Positions 25,031 through 34,663 are shown, counted from the first letter of the stretch. The stretch is DNA of 64,000 bases from Muribaculaceae bacterium (GCA_023663365.1 JAMPHP010000001.1:229747-293746), one strand, 5' to 3'. Notes: generated from the letters alone by a model not told the origin. Translations and numbers: made by a program.

Positions 25031-25071
25031 AGCGCCCCCGCGGAGCTACTTACTTGCTCTGCGGGGGCGCT
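25031..25071 (-). other. Strong GC-rich hairpin after the YbjN-like gene
   Basis: AGCGCCCCCGCGGAGC pairs with GCTCTGCGGGGGCGCT across a 9-nt loop, with one mismatched position. It lies 22 bp past the stop of the gene ending at 25094. There is no T run on either strand, so it may stabilise a 3' end or stop transcription weakly rather than be a classic terminator. Confidence 0.6.
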
Positions 25072-25093
25072 AAGAGTTTGCCAATATAGCGAA

Positions 25094-25489
25094 TCAGTCC
25101 TCGTCTTTCTCGAGCTCGACGAATGCACGCCAAGTAGAGCCGAGGACGGCTTTGATACAGTTCTCCACGATATACTCTTTGGAGACCTCTTCGTCGAGGA
25201 GGAAAGAGCACTCCATGCGTATGTTCTCGCCGCGCACCACTGCTGTGGGGAGGTGGCGTCGGCAGTTGTGCCTGTTGGCGAGGTGGTAGAGGTCCTGCTG
25301 CGGTTTGTAGCCCGGAGCACCTGCGGCGTAGCTGAGCCTATTGTTGTTGATCATCACGTAGATGCAGACATCATAGGCGAAATCTTCGTCGGCTCGCTGC
25401 ACGATCTGCATGTCGCCATCCTCGTCGATGCGTGTGGATATGTGGAGCTCATCAAGATAGCCCCTTATGAGGTTGCGGTCAATCGTCAT
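25094..25489 (-). CDS. YbjN-like small protein
   Basis: A 131-residue soluble protein without signal peptide. The layout (an N-terminal LIRGYLDELHISTRIDEDGDMQIV, a middle strand region, and a C-terminal VENCIKAVLGSTWRAFVELEK helix) resembles the YbjN domain, a fold like that of type III secretion chaperones. Molecular function is not known for the Bacteroidetes members. It ends in an acidic tail. It stands alone between AT-rich repeats and a hairpin, probably read from its own promoter, which I could not place. Confidence 0.65.
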   Translation of the reverse strand: MTIDRNLIRGYLDELHISTRIDEDGDMQIVQRADEDFAYDVCIYVMINNNRLSYAAGAPGYKPQQDLYHLANRHNCRRHLPTAVVRGENIRMECSFLLDEEVSKEYIVENCIKAVLGSTWRAFVELEKDED

Positions 25490-25490
25490 T

Positions 25491-25580
25491 TCAAATTATA
25501 AATTAAAAATTATAAATTGGGCTCGGGGCGGCAAGTCATTGATGAGCACATCTTATAACTCATAACACATATCTCATAAC
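25491..25580. repeat. Two AT-rich intergenic repeat types together
   Basis: 25493-25520 is made of AATTATAAATT/AAAAATTATAAATT units, as at 59270-59405. 25550-25578 carries TTATAACTCATAACACATAT, a form of the CTCATAACTCATATCTCATA family found also near 245, 36840 and 49590-49690. No gene is seen between 25490 and 25586. Confidence 0.6.
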
Positions 25581-25586
25581 TTCGCC

Positions 25587-27065
25587 TCACACGCTCCACT
25601 CTACTCCATCCTTGGTGTCCTTCACCGAAAATCCTATTGCGGCCATACGGTCGCGGATGAGGTCGGAGGTAGCCCAGTCCTTGCGCGATTTGGCATCGGC
25701 ACGGAGGCTCAGGAGCAGGTCGACGGCCTCGCGGTAGGGCTTGAGGGAGTCGGCGCTGTCGGTGCTTCCACCATCGGGCACTATGCCGAGAATTTCGACC
25801 AGGAAAGTGTCCATGAACTTGCGCAGGGTGGCAATGTCGGCCTCGGTTGCTGTGGCTGTGTGGTCCTTTACCTGGTTGATTATGCGCACGGCATCGAATA
25901 GCACACCGATGAGGACGGGTGTGTTGAAGTCGTCGTCGAGGGCTTCGTAGGCACGCTTCTCAAGAGTGCTGACATCTACAGTGGAGGTGTCGGAGGGCTT
26001 GAGCTCGGCGAGCCGACGGTATCCGTCGAGCATACGCCCGAGGGCGGTCTCGGCCGACTTGAGGGCTTCGTTGGAGAAATCGACGGTGCCGCGGTAGTGC
26101 GCCTGGAGGATGAAGAAGCGAATGGTCATCGGCGAGTAGGGCTGGTCGAGGAGGGGGTGCTTGCCGGTGAAGAACTCATCGAGGGTGATGAAGTTGCCCA
26201 GCGACTTGCCCATCTTCTTGCCGTTGATGGTGATCATATTGTTGTGCATCCAGTAGCGCACGGCGTGAGCGTGGTTGTGAGCCACCGACTGAGCAATCTC
26301 GCACTCGTGGTGCGGGAACTTGAGGTCCATGCCACCGCCGTGGATGTCGAAAACTTTGCCAAGATACTTCTCGCTCATGGTCGAGCACTCGAGATGCCAG
26401 CCGGGGAAGCCTTCGCTCCAAGGCGAGGGCCAGTGCATGATATGCTCCGGGGCGGCTTTTTTCCACAGTGCGAAGTCGGCGGGGTTGCGTTTCTCGCTCT
26501 GTCCGTCGAGCTCGCGTGTAGTGGCCAGGAGTTCGTCGATATTACGGCCGGAGAGCTTGCCGTAGCCGTAGTCGCGGTTGAACTTGGGCACGTCGAAGTA
26601 GACCGAGCCTTCGCTTTCGTAGGCGTATCCGCTGTCGAGAATACTCTTTATATACTCAATCTGCTCGATGATGTGGCCCGAAGCGTGAGGCTCAATCGAG
26701 GGCGGGAGCACATTGAGAGCTTCCATGGCGTGGTGGTAGCGGTTGAGGTAGAATTGCACCACTTCCATGGGCTCGAGCTGCTCGAGGCGTGCTTTCTTTG
26801 CGATTTTATCCTCGCCTTCGTCGGCATCGTGCTCGAGGTGCCCTACGTCGGTGATGTTCCGCACATACCTCACCTTGTAGCCAAGGTGAGTGAGGTAGCG
26901 GAATACGATGTCGAAGGTGATTGCCGGACGTGCGTGCCCGAGGTGACCGTCGCCGTATACGGTTGGTCCGCACACATACATGCCCACCATGGGGGCATGC
27001 AGTGGTTTGAACGCTTCTTTGCAGCGGGAGAGAGAGTTATATATGCACAGCGAATGGTCTTTCAT
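25587..27065 (-). CDS. cysS: Cysteinyl-tRNA synthetase
   Basis: A 492-residue class I aminoacyl-tRNA synthetase charging tRNA-Cys. The HIGH-type motif is GDGHLGHAR near residue 35, the KMSKS-type motif is KKMGKSLGN near residue 280, and zinc ligands are in [16 protein letters not shown] and HHECEIAQ. The start at 27065 gives the usual N-terminus ([13 protein letters not shown]). The KMGKS form differs from the textbook KMSKS by one residue. It lies 1 bp below the DUF3467 gene and so is probably in its operon. Confidence 0.95.
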   Translation of the reverse strand: MKDHSLCIYNSLSRCKEAFKPLHAPMVGMYVCGPTVYGDGHLGHARPAITFDIVFRYLTHLGYKVRYVRNITDVGHLEHDADEGEDKIAKKARLEQLEPMEVVQFYLNRYHHAMEALNVLPPSIEPHASGHIIEQIEYIKSILDSGYAYESEGSVYFDVPKFNRDYGYGKLSGRNIDELLATTRELDGQSEKRNPADFALWKKAAPEHIMHWPSPWSEGFPGWHLECSTMSEKYLGKVFDIHGGGMDLKFPHHECEIAQSVAHNHAHAVRYWMHNNMITINGKKMGKSLGNFITLDEFFTGKHPLLDQPYSPMTIRFFILQAHYRGTVDFSNEALKSAETALGRMLDGYRRLAELKPSDTSTVDVSTLEKRAYEALDDDFNTPVLIGVLFDAVRIINQVKDHTATATEADIATLRKFMDTFLVEILGIVPDGGSTDSADSLKPYREAVDLLLSLRADAKSRKDWATSDLIRDRMAAIGFSVKDTKDGVEWSV

Positions 27066-27066
27066 A

Positions 27067-27378
27067 TCAAGCTTCGAAGGGGTTGGGTATGCCACCGTTG
27101 CCGGGCTTTCCCTGTGGCATCTTACGCTTGATTTCGCCGAAAGTCTGCTCGTACTTCACCACGTTGTCGCGCAGCGCGCCGAGGAGGTTCTTGGCGTTTT
27201 CGGGAGTCATGATGATGCGGCTCTGAACCTTAGCCTGGGGCATATTGGGAGCCACGGTGATGAAGTCCATGAAGAACTCCTGACCGGAGTGTGAGATTAC
27301 GGCCAGGTTTGCGTAGTGGCCTGATGCTACTTCGGGAGTGAGTTCTATCTTGATTTCCTGCTGGTTGGGTTTTTCCAT
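27067..27378 (-). CDS. DUF3467 protein
   Basis: A 103-residue soluble protein of the DUF3467 family: [32 protein letters not shown], then [23 protein letters not shown]. The family is common in Bacteroidetes and has no settled function. It sits directly ahead of cysS (1-bp gap) and 28 bp after the NigD-like gene. Confidence 0.85.
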   Translation of the reverse strand: MEKPNQQEIKIELTPEVASGHYANLAVISHSGQEFFMDFITVAPNMPQAKVQSRIIMTPENAKNLLGALRDNVVKYEQTFGEIKRKMPQGKPGNGGIPNPFEA

Positions 27379-27406
27379 TTTAGTATTGTATATAGGGATT
27401 TATGAA

Positions 27407-28108
27407 TTAGTTTTCGGGGCGGATAAAGCCGTTGTAGGGGTACTCTACCTGTTTGGTCTCAGTGACGCCTGAGCTGCCTTTATAGACGAGTTTGATGCCT
27501 TTGCAGCCGTCGTGCTTCACGATGTCGTTCATGTTGTAGGACATATAGAAGGCATAGTCGTTCATTTCCTGACCGTCGCCGGGCTCATAGAGCAGATGCA
27601 CAGTGGGATATTCGTCGGCGAGGGTGGCCTCGTCGGCAACGAGCTCGCACTTCTTGGGGTTGGGTGCGCTGTAGGAGAGGAATACCACATTGAGGTATTC
27701 GCCGGTGCGGAATACATCGTTCATGTTAAGCGATGAAGTGAGCCACTGGCCGGTATCGGCAGCGCTCTTTGCGGGTATCTGACCGCCCTTGCCGATGGTG
27801 GGAGCGGCAGCGTAGATTTTGATGGGGCCGTTCTCGAAGCGACCGTTCTCGGCGGTGTAGCTGATGATGATGCGCTCGCCAACTTTCACTACTTCGCCGC
27901 TGATGGGCTGTGTGGTGGTGTAGGTGACAAGAGGAGAGTCGTTGAGCTTGCGCAGGGTGAGCACGGTGCCGGTGGCGTCGGTCGACTTGATGGTGACGAT
28001 GTCGAGGTAGATCTGAGTCTGGGGGCCGTCGTCGTTGCTGTTGCAGGAGCTGAGGCCGATCATTGCGGCGATAGCCAGCAGAAGGGGTATAAATACTTTT
28101 GTCTTCAT
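27407..28108 (-). CDS. NigD-like lipoprotein
   Basis: A 233-residue lipoprotein with signal peptide and lipobox (GLSSC) followed by NSNDDG. The rest matches the NigD-like family of Bacteroidetes, two beta domains (QTQIYLDIVTIKSTDATGTVLTLRK, then the C-terminal part with LLYEPGDGQEMNDYAFYMSYN). NigD was first noted next to a bacteriocin-type gene in Bacteroides, but most copies are orphans with unknown role, as here. The start at 28108 gives a proper signal peptide. Confidence 0.8.
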   Translation of the reverse strand: MKTKVFIPLLLAIAAMIGLSSCNSNDDGPQTQIYLDIVTIKSTDATGTVLTLRKLNDSPLVTYTTTQPISGEVVKVGERIIISYTAENGRFENGPIKIYAAAPTIGKGGQIPAKSAADTGQWLTSSLNMNDVFRTGEYLNVVFLSYSAPNPKKCELVADEATLADEYPTVHLLYEPGDGQEMNDYAFYMSYNMNDIVKHDGCKGIKLVYKGSSGVTETKQVEYPYNGFIRPEN

Positions 28109-28152
28109 GTCGTTGTTTTGTTGTTTTCTTGAAATTGTTAAGGAGATGGATT

Positions 28153-28830
28153 TTAGCAAATTCTATTGTCGGTGACCGATTGGATTGCACCGTCGGCCAT
28201 CCTCACTGTGAGGTCGGCACGGGCAGCGAGGCTTTCGTCGTGAGTGACAATGACGAATGTGGCACCTCTGCTGCTACGGAGCTCGAAGAAGAGGCGGTAG
28301 AGCTCGGCTCTGTTCTGCGAGTCGAGGCTGCCGGAAGGCTCGTCGGCAAAGATTACCTCGGGGTCGTTGATGAGCGCCCTGGCCACAGCTGCACGCTGAC
28401 ATTCGCCCCCGGAAAGCTCTGCGGGGCGGTGATCCTCGCGATCGGCCAGACCGAGCTCACCCAGCAGAGCGCGAGCCTTTGCGAAGGCCTCGCGCCTCGA
28501 TGCGCCGGCAATGAGCGCGGGCATAGCCACATTCTCAATGAGGCTGAACTCGGGCAGGAGGCGGTGGAACTGAAAGACGAAGCCGATGTTTCGGTTGCGG
28601 AAGTCCGACAGGCGTGCATCGGGCAAGGCCGTCACGTCGACGCCATCGAAGAGCACGCTGCCACCGGCATCGGGGGTGCTTAGGGTGCCGAGAATCTGGA
28701 GCAAGGTAGTCTTTCCGGCACCGCTGGGCCCCACTATTGCGGTGATGCATCCGGGCTCAATGTCGAGGTTGATGCCCTTGAGCACCTTCAGGGTGCCGAA
28801 AGTCTTGCTTATGTTCCGGGCGCAGAGCAT
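28153..28830 (-). CDS. ABC transporter ATP-binding protein, LolD/MacB type
   Basis: A 225-residue ATPase with Walker A ([11 protein letters not shown], near residue 33), Q-loop ([11 protein letters not shown]), signature [15 protein letters not shown], Walker B (VIFADEPSG) and the switch His (VTHDESLA). The pattern with LLPEF after the Q-loop fits the LolD/FtsE/MacB class, which releases lipoproteins or drives envelope transport. No permease gene is adjacent. It lies 24 bp after slyD and is probably co-transcribed with it. Confidence 0.9.
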   Translation of the reverse strand: MLCARNISKTFGTLKVLKGINLDIEPGCITAIVGPSGAGKTTLLQILGTLSTPDAGGSVLFDGVDVTALPDARLSDFRNRNIGFVFQFHRLLPEFSLIENVAMPALIAGASRREAFAKARALLGELGLADREDHRPAELSGGECQRAAVARALINDPEVIFADEPSGSLDSQNRAELYRLFFELRSSRGATFVIVTHDESLAARADLTVRMADGAIQSVTDNRIC

Positions 28831-28854
28831 TGTGTGCCAAGATATACGATCCGA

Positions 28855-29442
28855 TCAGCAGCAGCCACCGCAGCTACCGCCCTGACAACCGCAGTCGCCG
28901 CCTTCATTTTCGCCGCAGCCTTCGCCACAGCTGTGACCACAGCCACAAGCACAACCCTGAGCGGGCTCGAGCTCCTCGGGGGTCGGTTCGCGCACGGCGA
29001 GGACCTCGCCGATGTAGTGTACCTTGTCCTTAGCCAGGGGGTGGTTGAGGTCAAGGACAACAGCCTCGGGGGTGAGCTCCACCACGGTGCCGTCGATGCG
29101 GTAGCCGTCGGGGGTCATCAGAGGAATGAGAGCACCGGGGGTGAACATGGATTCGTCGAATTTACCGTCGACGGTCATGCGCTCGCGGGGGATTGTGTAT
29201 ATTTCTTCTTCGGTGTACGGGCCGAAAGCCTTGTCGGGCTCTGCCGTGAAGTCGAATTTATCGCCGGCCTGAGCGCCGAGGAGGTTCTCGTCGAGGGCTT
29301 CGACGAAGCCGAGAGTGACGCCGCAGATTGCGCGGTCGGGGTCGTCGGCGGTGACCTCGTGCACGAGATCTTCGGAGCCGTCGGGGTTTACGCGGAAGAG
29401 TTTATATGCTATCTCGAAATATTTTCCGGGTTCGATTTTCAT
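28855..29442 (-). CDS. slyD: SlyD-like FKBP peptidyl-prolyl isomerase
   Basis: A 195-residue cytoplasmic prolyl isomerase and chaperone. Residues 1-150 hold the FKBP and insert-in-flap domains (LFRVNPDGSEDLVHEV, GFVEALDENLLGAQAGDKFDF, LDLNHPLAKDKVHYIGEV). The last 33 residues are a Cys/His/Gly tail (CACGCGHSCGEGCG and on to GGCC) with about ten Cys, as in the metal-binding tail of SlyD proteins that deliver nickel or bind zinc. It is followed by the LolD-like ATPase gene. Confidence 0.92.
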   Translation of the reverse strand: MKIEPGKYFEIAYKLFRVNPDGSEDLVHEVTADDPDRAICGVTLGFVEALDENLLGAQAGDKFDFTAEPDKAFGPYTEEEIYTIPRERMTVDGKFDESMFTPGALIPLMTPDGYRIDGTVVELTPEAVVLDLNHPLAKDKVHYIGEVLAVREPTPEELEPAQGCACGCGHSCGEGCGENEGGDCGCQGGSCGGCC

Positions 29443-29467
29443 TTCAATTCTGAGGTTAAATGATTAC

Positions 29468-31111
29468 TTATTTCTGATTGGGTTCGGTGATTTTGAGGCG
29501 CTCGCCGGCGTCGTCAACTATCGAGCGGAAGTATCGCTCGTTGTAGCCACCGAATACCGGTTGCTCGGGCATACCGTCGGCGGTGCGGGCAAACTTGCCG
29601 TCGCGCTCCTTCTTGATATTACCGTCGAGGTACTTCACGAAGAGGTAGTCGCCGAGCTTCTTGTAGTCGGCTGTGGTCTTTTCGGCCCAGTGCTCGGTGA
29701 CACCGTTGAGGTGCTTCTGCGCTGCGGCATAGTCCATGCCGGCAAGTGCTCCACCAAGGTCGGCCACGGTAGCTGTCATGGCATCCTCGAGGTCGCTCTG
29801 CACGCGCCTGATGTCGGGTATCATCTGCGAGTAGCGGTTGTAGGCCTGGTTTGCCACATAGTTGTTTACCCAGAACATCGCATCCCACGAGAGGGTGTAG
29901 AGGTCGGCCGTAGCGGGGTCGAGCGAGCGGGGCACTGCGGAGTTGGAGCTGAATACGGGCACGTAGGCGCAGGTGTTGGCATCGTCGACACCGAACCAGA
30001 GGATGCCCTTCATGGCATCGTGGCGGTCCTTGTTGAGGTCGGCCACGAAAGAGAAGCCGGTCTGCTGCGTGGCGATTGCGCGCTCATGTGTATACTCGGA
30101 GCCATCGACGGTGAATGTCATCGGGCGCCAGCGGTAGGGGCAGTCGAAGGGGCCTGCACCGATGTCTTTGGTCATGTCGAGAGGAGTGTCCTCGAAGTGG
30201 TCGCGCATCATCCATTTAAGGTCGGTGGCGGTGAGTTTCTTCTCGGGCTTCACCCACAGCGGGAATGGCTCGCCCTCGGCCTTGAGAATCCAGGGGAGGT
30301 AAGCATCCATGGCACCCTTGGGCGAGAAGCGGTTGAAGTAGCTCCACACACGGGCGTCGCAGCCTCGCACGGCACCGATGTCGGTGACGGCGTATGCCCG
30401 GGAGAAGTCGAAGTCCTCGTCCTTGCCGTCGAAATAGCCCTGACTGCGGGCGAAGGAGATCACGTCGGGCGAGTAAAGGGTCTCGGGGTCGTTGAGGGGG
30501 AATTTGTGAATACGTGCGTGGTTTGCATGGCCCGAGATGTAGCCGTCGGGCACTCTGCGAGCCACCCACACAGCGCCTTTGTCGGCCTTGCCTTTGCCAA
30601 TGAGCTCCATGATCCACACCTCATTGGGGTCGGCAATGGAGAAGGACTCACCGCTTGAGGCATATCCGTAGTCGCGCACGAGGCCTGTCATGATGTCGAT
30701 GGCCTCGCGTGCTGTCTTGGCGCGCTGGAGTGTGATGTAGATGAGCGAGCCATAGTCCACGGTGCCGGTGCCTTCGAGCTCGGGACGTCCGCCCCAAGTG
30801 CTCTCTGCAATGGCCACGCCATGCTCGTTCATATTTCCCACGGTAGAGCTGGTGGAGGGAGCCTCGGCAATGTCGCCGAGGTATCGGTTGCTGTCCCAGT
30901 CCACCACCTTGCGCACGGCCCCTGCGGGGTGCGTTGCGGCATCCTGGTGGTAGAGTGCGCCGTAGAGCGTGTGGCTGTCGGCAGCGTAGGTAATCATGGA
31001 GCTGCCGCTGTCGGTTGCTCCGGGAGTCGCGATAAGGCTGGTGCAAGCCAAGGCATCGCCTGCGGTTATTGCCGCGGCGGCCAGAGTGAGTATCGGTAAG
31101 TATCGTTGCAT
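29468..31111 (-). CDS. C69-family dipeptidase
   Basis: A 547-residue secreted peptidase of the C69 (dipeptidase A, Ntn-hydrolase) family. The signal peptide ends in GDALA, leaving Cys as the new N-terminal nucleophile (CTSLIATPGAT), as required in this family. Further marks are YAADSHTLYG, NMNEHGVAIAESTWGGR and FSIADPNEVWIMELIGKG. It should cleave dipeptides in the periplasm or at the surface. The start at 31111 gives a clean signal peptide and lies 24 bp below a good promoter. Confidence 0.92.
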   Translation of the reverse strand: MQRYLPILTLAAAAITAGDALACTSLIATPGATDSGSSMITYAADSHTLYGALYHQDAATHPAGAVRKVVDWDSNRYLGDIAEAPSTSSTVGNMNEHGVAIAESTWGGRPELEGTGTVDYGSLIYITLQRAKTAREAIDIMTGLVRDYGYASSGESFSIADPNEVWIMELIGKGKADKGAVWVARRVPDGYISGHANHARIHKFPLNDPETLYSPDVISFARSQGYFDGKDEDFDFSRAYAVTDIGAVRGCDARVWSYFNRFSPKGAMDAYLPWILKAEGEPFPLWVKPEKKLTATDLKWMMRDHFEDTPLDMTKDIGAGPFDCPYRWRPMTFTVDGSEYTHERAIATQQTGFSFVADLNKDRHDAMKGILWFGVDDANTCAYVPVFSSNSAVPRSLDPATADLYTLSWDAMFWVNNYVANQAYNRYSQMIPDIRRVQSDLEDAMTATVADLGGALAGMDYAAAQKHLNGVTEHWAEKTTADYKKLGDYLFVKYLDGNIKKERDGKFARTADGMPEQPVFGGYNERYFRSIVDDAGERLKITEPNQK

Positions 31112-31134
31112 CGGTCTGTCGGTGGTTTTATATG

Positions 31135-31165
31135 CAAAGGTAGCAAATAATATTTGCACAAACAA
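31135..31165 (-). promoter_or_regulatory. Promoter of the C69 peptidase gene
   Basis: On the minus strand TTG (31163-31165) and TACCTTTG (31135-31142) are 20 bp apart, a full match to the Bacteroidetes pattern. Confidence 0.7.
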
Positions 31166-31212
31166 TTCTTTTAACTCGCGTTAAGTATTAAGTTAAGTAT
31201 TGAACGATGCAG

Positions 31213-31261
31213 AAAACAGCCGCAAAGGCTTCGGACTTGCGCCCGAGTGCCCTTGCGGCTG
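31213..31261 (-). terminator. Terminator after the tricorn-like protease gene
   Basis: On the minus strand a CAGCCGCAAGGGC stem, a loop of about 19 nt and a GCCTTTGCGGCTG stem are followed by TTTTC. It ends 24 bp past the stop at 31285. Confidence 0.75.
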
Positions 31262-31284
31262 CCCGTATTGATTGGAATGTGCGG

Positions 31285-34200
31285 CTACTTTTTCAGCAGA
31301 GCTTCGACGGCGGCACGCAGCTGACGGTCGTTGCCGCTCACGATGTCGGCAGGGGTGTTGTAGACCTCGATGTCGGGCATGAGCTGCTGGTTCTCGAGGG
31401 CTTTGCCATTGCGGTCGAGCGAAGTCACCTGCGGTATGCCGAACACGATCGAGGGGTCGATCTGACTCTCCCACCACACGGCGGTCATGGTGCCGGGCAC
31501 GGGAGCACCCACGAGCTTGCCTATGCCGAGGGTCTTGTAGGTGTAGGGGGTACCGTGTGCATCGGAGTAGTTCGCTTCGTTGACGAGCATCACCGAGGGC
31601 TTGGTCCACTGCGAGAAGGGGTCGGAGCCGATGTAGCGCCCGCGCGGAGCATAGCGCACGTACTCACGGCCGCTGAGCAGGAGCGCCACGTCGTTGTGGA
31701 GCCAACCACCGCCGTTGAAGCGGGTGTCGACGACCACGGCATCGCAGTTGCGGAATTTACCGAGCAGACGGTCGTAGACGGTGCTGAAGCTCGAGCCGTC
31801 CATGCCCTGAATGTGCACGTAGCCCACACGTCCGTCGGAGAGACTGTCGACCACGGCTTCGTTGCGCTCCACCCACATTGCATAGCGGATGCCTCCCTCG
31901 GCACCGGCCGAGATAGGTTTGACGGTGGTGAGGGTGTCGGTGCCGTCGGGGCGGCGTATGCTCAGGCGTGTCTTCTTGCCGGCCTTGCCTTCGAGGAGAG
32001 TGTAGTAATCCTTACCGGCCTCGATGGGCTCGCCGTCGATAGCCATGATGATGTCGCCGACTTTCACGCCGGCTTTCTTGGCAGCAAGCGGACCGCGGGG
32101 CATGATGCCGCTGATTTTCAAACCGTCGCCGGTGTATGCTTCATCGTAGAATGCTCCGAGGGTGGCAGTCTGCAGCGAGGCGCCGCCGGAGTATGCCGAG
32201 GCACCGGTGTGCGAGGCATTGAGCTCACCAAGGAGCTCGCTGAGCATGATGGAGAAGTCCACGTTGTTGTCGATATGCGGCAGGAAGCGGCGGTAGTCCT
32301 CGCCATAGCCGGCCCAGTCGACGCCGTGGAGGTTTTCGTCGTAGAATTTATCTTTTACCTGCTGCCATGCGTGGCCGTAGATATACTCACGCTCGAGCGA
32401 GGGATGGCGGTCGTAGGGCGCCTCGAACTCAATGGTCTCTGTCTTGCCCGACGAAAGGTTGACCTTGCACATGCTTCCGTTCGAGAACATGAACACGTTC
32501 TCGCCCTTCTTGTCGGGGATGAAGCCGCCCCGCTTTCCGGCAGCCACTATCTCGGTGTCGCCCTTGCGGAGGTCGCGGCCATAGAGATTGTAGGAGCCAT
32601 CGGGGGCGGGAGCTATGTAGTAGAGCTTATCGCCTTTGGGCGAGAGATAATAGCCGTGCATACGCGATGATGAGCCCGTGAGGCGGCGCATACGGTAGCG
32701 GCGGTTGGCAAGGTCGAATACCGAAGCATCGGGCTTCTCGTCCTTTTTGTCGGCTTTGGCCTTTTTCTTGCTCTTTTTCTTCTTTTTGTTTTTGTCGGAC
32801 TTGTCAGACGAGTCAGACTTGTCTGACTTCTCGGCTTCTTCCTCGGCCTTCTCGGCGAGCTCGGCCTCTTCCTCGGTGAGGTTGAACTTATCCCAGGCCT
32901 CGGGGTCGAGCACCATGAGCATCACGTCGGTCTCGTTGCCCCAGCTGCCGTGGCTCTTCATGCCGTAGCGGCCTGTGGCGTAGGTGATAGCCTTGCCGTC
33001 GAGCGCCCATTGTGGAGCCCCATCGCTGTAGCCGCTTTCGGTAAGGTCGAAAACCTGCGAGCCGTCGGCAGCCACCAGAGCGATGTCGGAGTTGTTCCAA
33101 CCGCCTGTGCCTATGTAGTCGATGATGAACCAGCGGCTGTCGGGACTCCAACGGTAGGAGATGTCGCCGTCGGCATAGGAGTAGTTGTACTTGCCGTCGA
33201 GCGCAGTGGTCACTTCCTTTGAGTCGAGGTCGATCACGCGCAGCTCGGTGCGGTTCTCGAGGAAGGCCACCTTCTTGCCGTCGGGGCTGAACTCGGGCTG
33301 CTGGGCCGTGAGGTCGGACTTATAGAGCGGCTCTTCGACGATGTCGGTGGCGTAGGCGAAGCTCTTCTCCTTGTCGTCCTTGATTTTGGCGGTAAAAAGC
33401 TGCCAGATGCCGTCGCGCTCGGAGTCGTAGACCAGCGTGCGGCCGTCGGGTGCGAAGCTGATATTGCGCTCCTGTGCGGGCGTGTCGGTGATGCGGCGCG
33501 TGGTCTTGTACTTGACTGAGGTCACATACACATCGCCGCGGAGAGTGAAGGCCACCTCCTCGCCGTCGGGCGACACGGCCATATTGTCGGCGCCGCCGTT
33601 CACATATCGCTTGATGTGGTCGGCATCGAAGTCGTCGGTCACAATATCGACAGCCACTTTGCGGGGCTGACCGCCGGGGGTGAGGGTGTAGATCTCGCCG
33701 TTGTAGCTATATGCCAGGAGCTTGCCGTCGGCACTTGCCGAGAGCGAGCGCACGGGATGGCGGTCGTAGTCGGTGAGCTTGCGCTTGCCTGAGCCGTCGA
33801 GTGCTGCGGTGTAGATGTTGAGGGTGCCGTCCTCCTCGCTGAGCCATGCCATGTGCGAGCCGTCGGAGCCGAGCCACACGGGGTTGCGGTCGTTGCCGCC
33901 GAAGGTGGTGAGGCGCTCGAAAGAGCCGTCGGCGCGGTGGAGGTGGATATCGCCCGTGCCGCTCGAGAGCTCGTGCTTGCGCCAGGCGTTCTCGTAGCTC
34001 TTGCGGTCCTCGAAGAGCATGTCGCCGCGGCTGTTGATCGAAGCGCTGCGGGTGTCGAGCGAGAGGTAGAGGCGGGGGCGGCTGCCGGGCTTGGCATCGA
34101 CGATATAGGTCTGAAGGAAGAAGGGAGCGGTGAGGTCGGCTTCCGAGGGGAGGATGTCGGCCGAGAAGACGATGGCGGAGTCGCCGCTCCAGCAGCGCAC

Positions 34201-34533
34201 CACCTCGTTGCCGCTGTGAGTGGTGATGCGCTTTGGCGTGCCGCCGGTGGCGGGCATCACATACACATCGTTCGAGCCCAGGCGGTTGCTGTTGAAGGCT
34301 ATGCGCGTGCCGTCGGGGCTCCATGCGGGGTTGGTATCGTAGGCCGGGTCGGCAGTAAGGCGCACGGCTGTGCCACCCGCTGCGGGCACGGTGTAGATGT
34401 CGCCCTTGTAGGTGAAGGCAATGCGTGTGCCGTCGGGCGAGATGGCAGTGTTGCGTAGCCACAGGGGAGCCTCGGAGGCCCATGCGCCTGCGGCGGTCAG
34501 CGCCGCTGCCAGAGTAAGAAACAGACTCTTCAT
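31285..34533 (-). CDS. Tricorn-type S41 protease
   Basis: A 1082-residue secreted protease. A signal peptide (ending AGAWAS) leads into WD40-like beta-propeller blades (repeated SPDGTRIAF, WSPDG), a second propeller (to about 540), a charged low-complexity linker (about 550-600, Glu, Ser, Asp and Lys runs), a core region, a PDZ domain (GPLAAKKAGVKVGDIIMAIDGEP) and the S41 catalytic domain with RFNGGGWLHND and the nucleophile region NEANYSDAH. Tricorn enzymes cut oligopeptides into short pieces; in Bacteroidetes they are periplasmic. The start at 34533 gives the signal peptide. Single-gene unit with its own terminator. Confidence 0.9.
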   Translation of the reverse strand: MKSLFLTLAAALTAAGAWASEAPLWLRNTAISPDGTRIAFTYKGDIYTVPAAGGTAVRLTADPAYDTNPAWSPDGTRIAFNSNRLGSNDVYVMPATGGTPKRITTHSGNEVVRCWSGDSAIVFSADILPSEADLTAPFFLQTYIVDAKPGSRPRLYLSLDTRSASINSRGDMLFEDRKSYENAWRKHELSSGTGDIHLHRADGSFERLTTFGGNDRNPVWLGSDGSHMAWLSEEDGTLNIYTAALDGSGKRKLTDYDRHPVRSLSASADGKLLAYSYNGEIYTLTPGGQPRKVAVDIVTDDFDADHIKRYVNGGADNMAVSPDGEEVAFTLRGDVYVTSVKYKTTRRITDTPAQERNISFAPDGRTLVYDSERDGIWQLFTAKIKDDKEKSFAYATDIVEEPLYKSDLTAQQPEFSPDGKKVAFLENRTELRVIDLDSKEVTTALDGKYNYSYADGDISYRWSPDSRWFIIDYIGTGGWNNSDIALVAADGSQVFDLTESGYSDGAPQWALDGKAITYATGRYGMKSHGSWGNETDVMLMVLDPEAWDKFNLTEEEAELAEKAEEEAEKSDKSDSSDKSDKNKKKKKSKKKAKADKKDEKPDASVFDLANRRYRMRRLTGSSSRMHGYYLSPKGDKLYYIAPAPDGSYNLYGRDLRKGDTEIVAAGKRGGFIPDKKGENVFMFSNGSMCKVNLSSGKTETIEFEAPYDRHPSLEREYIYGHAWQQVKDKFYDENLHGVDWAGYGEDYRRFLPHIDNNVDFSIMLSELLGELNASHTGASAYSGGASLQTATLGAFYDEAYTGDGLKISGIMPRGPLAAKKAGVKVGDIIMAIDGEPIEAGKDYYTLLEGKAGKKTRLSIRRPDGTDTLTTVKPISAGAEGGIRYAMWVERNEAVVDSLSDGRVGYVHIQGMDGSSFSTVYDRLLGKFRNCDAVVVDTRFNGGGWLHNDVALLLSGREYVRYAPRGRYIGSDPFSQWTKPSVMLVNEANYSDAHGTPYTYKTLGIGKLVGAPVPGTMTAVWWESQIDPSIVFGIPQVTSLDRNGKALENQQLMPDIEVYNTPADIVSGNDRQLRAAVEALLKK

Positions 34534-34632
34534 ATTTCGCGAAATGTGATTGTATATATTCAATAGACGCAGCCGGAAGGCAATTGTTACATCGCCGCTG
34601 CAGTTTTTTACTGAAAAAATCGGTGCTTGCGC

Positions 34633-34663
34633 TTGCATATCAGCGAAATAATGCGTACCTTTG
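34633..34663 (+). promoter_or_regulatory. Promoter of rpsA
   Basis: TTG (34633-34635) and TACCTTTG (34656-34663) are 20 bp apart. The 67-base leader that follows ends in a run of T and A (ATTAACTAATTAA) directly before the ATG, and has no Shine-Dalgarno sequence. Confidence 0.75.

Noticed and set aside
28153..28830. LolD-like ATPase as the missing subunit of the efflux permeases at 4488-6862
   Set aside because: It is over 20 kb away, in another operon, and of the LolD/MacB class instead of the ABC-2 partner class.
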